Made by a program: the position numbers and the translations under genes
Source of the DNA: a gamma proteobacterium symbiont of Stewartia floridana
GTDB taxonomy: Bacteria > Pseudomonadota > Gammaproteobacteria > Chromatiales > Chromatiaceae
Assembly: GCA_003676145.1 (NCBI GenBank)
Contig: NAUB01000016.1
Location: 1-64,000 of the forward strand
Reading direction: 5' to 3'
DNA length: 64,000 bases
Part shown: positions 61,870 through 64,000 of the stretch, piece by piece
How the letters are laid out: the number at the start of each line of letters is the position of its first letter
Numbering within the stretch: the stretch's first letter is position 1
Notes under the pieces: model-generated
The model's input: the letters and a program-made list of their open reading frames with translations, nothing else
Databases searched by the model: none
What the model was told of the DNA's origin: nothing

Positions 61870-62718
61870 ATGAGTAAAGAGATCGCACTGACAACCTTGC
61901 CCACAGGCAACATGGACAGCTACATCAGCGCTGCATTTCAGCTGCCGATGCTGAGTGCCGAAGAGGAGTACTCACTGGCGGTTCGCCTGCGTGATCAAAA
62001 AGACCTCCAGGCGGCCCAGACCCTGATCACATCCCACATCCGTTTCGTTGTGCGTATCGCCAGAAACTACAGCGGTTACGGACTGGCCCTGCCCGATCTG
62101 ATTCAGGAGGGCACTGTCGGCCTGATGAAGGCGGTCAAGCGTTTTGACCCGGAGATGGGCGTCCGTCTGGTCTCCTTTGCGGTGCATTGGATCAAGGCTG
62201 AAATCCATGAGTTCATTCTGAAGAACTGGCGCATCGTCAAGGTGGCGACCACCAAGGCGCAACGCAAACTCTTTTTTAACCTTCGCAGCTCGAAAAAACG
62301 CCTCGGCTGGTTTTCCAAAGAAGAGGTCGACAGCGTCGCCCAGGATCTTGGTGTGAAACCGGAAACCGTACTGGAGATGGAGTCCCGGCTTTCCGGTCAG
62401 GATATCGCTTTTGATGGCCCGAGCCAGGAGAGCGATGACCAGGTAACGGCGACACCGGCTGGCTATCTCAGCGACATGCGCATGGAGCCCGCCTCGATGC
62501 TGGAAGCGGTGGACAGCGAAAGCCAGATGAAACAGAAGCTGATGAGCGCCATCCAGGCTCTGGATGAGAGAAGCCGGCAGATTCTGGAAGCACGCTGGTT
62601 GAGCGACAAGAAATCCACCCTGCATGAATTGGCAGACAGATTCCAGGTTTCGGCTGAGCGCATCCGCCAGATTGAGCAGGGTGCCATGAAGAAACTGAAA
62701 TCCCAACTTGCCCTATAG
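61870..62718 (+). CDS. rpoH: RNA polymerase heat-shock sigma factor RpoH (sigma-32)
   Basis: 282 residues from the ATG at 61870. Sigma-70 family regions 2 to 4: [39 protein letters not shown] (region 2; the RpoH box [13 protein letters not shown] follows), region 4 [34 protein letters not shown] is the diagnostic RpoH-box segment. It directs heat-shock transcription and follows ftsYEX, as in E. coli. Confidence 0.97.
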   Translation: MSKEIALTTLPTGNMDSYISAAFQLPMLSAEEEYSLAVRLRDQKDLQAAQTLITSHIRFVVRIARNYSGYGLALPDLIQEGTVGLMKAVKRFDPEMGVRLVSFAVHWIKAEIHEFILKNWRIVKVATTKAQRKLFFNLRSSKKRLGWFSKEEVDSVAQDLGVKPETVLEMESRLSGQDIAFDGPSQESDDQVTATPAGYLSDMRMEPASMLEAVDSESQMKQKLMSAIQALDERSRQILEARWLSDKKSTLHELADRFQVSAERIRQIEQGAMKKLKSQLAL

Positions 62719-62726
62719 TCCCTGCC

Positions 62727-62746
62727 AGGGCCTGTCAAAAGGCCCT
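62727..62746 (+). terminator. Hairpin after rpoH
   Basis: AGGGCCT (62727-62733) pairs with AGGCCCT (62740-62746), 9 bases after the rpoH stop. No T tract follows, so termination efficiency is doubtful. The arm resembles the GGGCCTG repeat at 5711. Confidence 0.45.
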
Positions 62747-63143
62747 CAAACCCAGCATCGGTAATCCATACCATCCGCCGTATCCACAAGCTATCGGCGC
62801 ATGTTTATTGTGCCCCGGGAAGCGCTGGCATGACCTAAAGCTATCCATGCCCCGGCCGCTTATCACAAGAAGGGAATCATCTTTTTCGGATTTACACAGG
62901 ATCATCCTTTAATTCCCAACAGATCCGCATGAATGGGCCAGACATGCATTTGCTGGGTGCCATGGAAGCGCATCAGGAAATGAGTGCCTGGGCCTTGGTC
63001 TAGTGAGGGTACAATGGCAGATAGAGATTTTACATTTGAAGCAAGCTTTATAGATCAGGCTAAGGTAATCTTCTGTTTCGAGCACTGAGCTGCTTGCAGA
63101 ATTTGATGTATTAGATTTTAGAGCATGGATTAGCTTAAACCGT
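62747..63143. other. Intergenic region between rpoH and the membrane PAS sensor gene
   Basis: About 400 bases with no gene that I can support. It presumably includes the promoter of the sensor gene; a rightward frame is absent here and minus-strand frames look like chance. Confidence 0.4.
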
Positions 63144-64000
63144 ATGCCCGAACACTCCCATCTCCCCACCAAGGCTTTCATCGCCGTGTTGATGTTATGC
63201 CTGATGCTGCTGACGATTGCAGAGATGTCCGGTTTTTTCCCAGCGGCAGAAACCCAGCCGGACAAGAAGCTGCACTCCTATGCGGAAAACCTGGCCGGCC
63301 AGCTCCATCCGTTGATCACAAGCGATAACCAATCGGCACAACTGGCGGTATTGAGCAACGGCCTCGCCGACCATCCTGGCATACTCTCACTGGTAATAGA
63401 GACCCTCGAAGGGGAGATGCAGAGAGCGGTCGCAGCTCAAACCGACAGCGCTCTGCAAACAGACCTGATTCAGCTGCCAATTGGCACCGGCAGTGAAACC
63501 GTCGGCACCTTGTCGGTGAGTTATATCGAGACCAACGCCGAATCAGCCTGGTCCTCCATTGAGATCATGATCGCATCTCTCTGGGCACTGCTTGCCAGTG
63601 TGATCCTCTATCTGCTATTCAGCGAAAATCATAACCTTGGCCTGAACTCATCCAGCGTCATTCCGGAACGGGTCAGAGCCGCATTCAATGCCCTCTCCGA
63701 GGGACTGCTGATTCTCGATCACCGGCACCGAATCATTCTGGCGAACGACTCCTTCTGCCACAAGATTGGTGAAAGCTTCAAAAACCTGCTCGACAGTAAT
63801 GCAGACGCCCTGCCCTGGAAACACAGGGAAAACACAGACAAGATCGAGAAGCTCCCCTGGCATATCAGTCTCAACAATTGTGAGCAGGTCACCGGGGTGC
63901 CAATACGACTGGCTCTGAAAGAGAGCAGTGACAAGGCTTTCTCAGTCAACAGTGCGCCAATCTTCGATAACAACGGTCAGATCCGCGGGGTGTTGGCAAC
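63144..64000 (+). CDS. Membrane sensor protein with a PAS-like domain, cut by the window edge
   Basis: An open frame begins at ATG 63144 and is still open at base 64000 (285 codons). Residues about 10-31 (AFIAVLMLCLMLLTIAEMSG) and about 137-158 (IEIMIASLWALLASVILYLLF) are membrane helices that enclose a roughly 100-residue periplasmic loop. After the second helix a PAS-like domain starts: AFNALSEGLLILDHRHRIILAN, then FSVNSAPIFDNNGQIRGVLA at the end. Such N-termini occur on histidine kinases and diguanylate cyclases; the output domain is outside the window. Confidence 0.8.
   Translation, partial: MPEHSHLPTKAFIAVLMLCLMLLTIAEMSGFFPAAETQPDKKLHSYAENLAGQLHPLITSDNQSAQLAVLSNGLADHPGILSLVIETLEGEMQRAVAAQTDSALQTDLIQLPIGTGSETVGTLSVSYIETNAESAWSSIEIMIASLWALLASVILYLLFSENHNLGLNSSSVIPERVRAAFNALSEGLLILDHRHRIILANDSFCHKIGESFKNLLDSNADALPWKHRENTDKIEKLPWHISLNNCEQVTGVPIRLALKESSDKAFSVNSAPIFDNNGQIRGVLA

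Overview
The window looks like a piece of chromosome from a denitrifying, probably sulfur-oxidizing gammaproteobacterium of the Chromatiales/Sedimenticolaceae kind. This is an inference from the housekeeping set (Hda, RpoH, FtsY-FtsE-FtsX, YchF, RsmD-CoaD-YfhL, Lpp-like lipoprotein), the SoxW/TlpA-like thioredoxins, the TRAP transporter with a TatT lipoprotein and the nirS-type nitrite reductase. No taxonomic marker gene is present. There is no rRNA operon, CRISPR array, intact insertion sequence or prophage. One tRNA gene (elongator Met) is present.

Layout. 0-5.3 kb: leftward efflux adaptor, TolC-type outer membrane protein and two periplasmic thioredoxins, with one rightward EF-hand-like protein between them. 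5.8-13 kb: a PilZ-like protein, YihY, ArsC, WrbA, Hda, BolA, a glutaredoxin-like protein and an alanine/glycine:cation symporter. 13-18.7 kb: a TRAP transporter (TatT, DctP, DctQ, DctM) whose binding-protein and permease genes are separated by a cupin gene and by an ANT(2'')-like nucleotidyltransferase gene that looks acquired. 18.7-21.7 kb: a DMT-family transporter with a terminator in its leader, a phosphopantetheinyl transferase and QueD.

21.8-41.2 kb is the core of the window, a cytochrome cd1 denitrification island. A DNR-type regulator is followed by nirE-nirC-nirF-nirD-nirL-nirGH(fused)-nirJ-cytochrome c'-nirN-nuclease running right. They meet a leftward unit of nirS, a giant NirT-like multiheme fusion, a cupredoxin, a triheme cytochrome and a di-heme peroxidase. 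Beyond nirS lie a membrane bacteriohemerythrin and a leftward hemerythrin-DUF2249-NnrS-like operon. Three perfect TTGAC-N4-GTCAA palindromes sit before nirE, nirS and the hemerythrin operon, which ties these units into one nitric-oxide/oxygen-responsive regulon. The likely electron route is quinol to the NirT-like fusion, then to the cupredoxin or small cytochromes, then to NirS. The nirE-N products make heme d1, and the hemerythrins and NnrS-like protein would handle NO or O2.

41.3-50.5 kb: a decayed second copy of queD, an ammonium transporter, an unknown coiled-coil protein, a chemoreceptor, a rhodanese, a broken lipoprotein gene, a monoheme cytochrome, tRNA-Met with a textbook promoter, YchF, a STAS protein and a ParA-family ATPase. 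50.9-64 kb: an L,D-transpeptidase, an Lpp-like lipoprotein with a strongly base-paired upstream region, gamma-glutamyltransferase, ferredoxin, CoaD, RsmD, a pair of M16 peptidases, FtsY-FtsE-FtsX, RpoH preceded by a CIRCE-like operator, and a membrane PAS sensor cut by the window edge.

The observations I rate highest are the CIRCE element on rpoH, the eight-heme NirT-like fusion with CX3CH motifs, the shared variant DNR boxes, the ANT(2'')-like gene, the queD duplicate pseudogene, and two possible cis-acting RNA elements (52.4 kb and 19.6 kb).
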